Assembly (NCBI RefSeq): GCF_000302455.1
Contig: NZ_AMPO01000003.1
Coordinates: 206,237 to 270,236, forward strand
Direction of reading: 5' to 3'
DNA length: 64,000 nt
Source of the DNA: Methanobacterium formicicum DSM 3637
Lineage (GTDB): Archaea; Methanobacteriota; Methanobacteria; Methanobacteriales; Methanobacteriaceae
The position numbers and the translations under genes were made by a program. Below the pieces are notes generated by a model, which worked only from the letters and a program-made list of their open reading frames with translations, was not told the origin of the DNA and ran no database searches. Below are positions 63,854-64,000 of the stretch, one piece after another. Every line of letters begins with the position of its first letter. The stretch's first letter is position 1.

Positions 63854-64000
63854 GATTGCCATGGATTGCCATGGATTGCCATGGATTGCCATGGATTGCC
63901 ATGGATTGCCATGGATTGCCATGGATTGCCATGGATTGCCATGGATTGCCATGGATTGCCATGGATTGCCATGGATTGCCATGGATTGCCATGGATTGCC
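63854..64000. repeat. 10-bp minisatellite (ATGGATTGCC)n, runs off the window
   Basis: Fourteen perfect copies of ATGGATTGCC fill 63861-64000, preceded by a partial unit. Each junction makes CCATGG. The array begins 15 bases after a stop codon and has no interruption to the window edge, so the full length is unknown. Because the unit is not a multiple of three, all frames cycle every 30 bases. It is a simple-sequence expansion, not a CRISPR. Confidence 0.97.

Noticed and set aside
63764..63992. Minus-strand repeat proteins reading MAIHGNPWQS
   Set aside because: Artefact of the 10-bp array, which cycles all frames every 30 bases; there is no start region or conserved partner.

Overview
The window is from the chromosome of a methanogenic archaeon of the order Methanobacteriales, most likely Methanobacterium or a close relative. 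This follows from the gene content: ArfB (archaeal flavin/F420 pathway), CfbE (coenzyme F430), SepCysS (tRNA-dependent cysteine synthesis), topoisomerase VI, archaeal Sm protein, aIF1A, aIF5A, aRF1, pyruvoyl arginine decarboxylase, Nre repair protein and Cgi121. The DNA is AT-rich, with purine-rich ribosome sites (GGTGA, GGAGG) and frequent GTG/TTG starts. No transposase, integrase, CRISPR array, tRNA or rRNA gene was found. It reads as core chromosome with lineage-specific insertions.

Layout. 1-3.3 kb: minus-strand Sm, L37e, TOPRIM and purF genes (purF cut by the window edge), divergent from PUA and arfB genes. 4-9.3 kb: an AIM24-like protein, an HTH-PAS-GAF-GAF regulator, and a divergent DUF169 / TusA-TusA-DsrE / membrane-protein operon; near-identical palindromes lie in front of both the regulator and the operon. 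9.7-15.2 kb: ATP-cone protein, nitroreductase, patatin, SepCysS, PHP phosphoesterase, UbiA prenyltransferase. 15.7-21.8 kb, minus strand: GAPDH, Top6A, Top6B, Dim2/KH, Rio1, aIF1A. 21.8-23.2 kb: a long AT-rich gap with a 28-residue basic peptide gene and two strong RNA-type foldbacks. 23.2-34 kb: moeA, UPF0280, PH-domain protein, geranylgeranyl reductase, tRNA G10 methyltransferase, citramalate/isopropylmalate synthase, Cgi121, a DegT-like protein, Nre, a 76-bp minisatellite and msrB. 34-42 kb: HEAT protein, methyltransferase, a frameshifted GAF-PAS histidine kinase, a small GTPase next to a pseudo-GTPase/PII fusion, and the split GMP synthase. 42-50 kb: small conserved archaeal proteins, an adenine deaminase carrying 26 tandem 9-bp units, ornithine cyclodeaminase-like enzyme, agmatinase, aIF5A and arginine decarboxylase, which together suggest a polyamine/arginine area. 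50-56 kb: IMPase/FBPase, NAD kinase, CfbE, HemC, an oxidoreductase and a GfcR-like regulator. 56-64 kb: aRF1, a DUF2769-glutamate synthase fusion with a free DUF2769 protein, UMP kinase, small membrane proteins, two UPF0145 proteins, and a 10-bp minisatellite running off the right edge.

The most unusual items are the small GTPase beside a pseudo-GTPase fused to a PII signalling domain (38.1-39.8 kb), the shared palindromic operator of the sulfur-relay-like operon (6.8-7.2 kb), the repeat-expanded adenine deaminase (44.5-46.4 kb), and the basic peptide plus structured-RNA locus (22.6-22.85 kb). All functional calls come from reading motifs; no database search was run.
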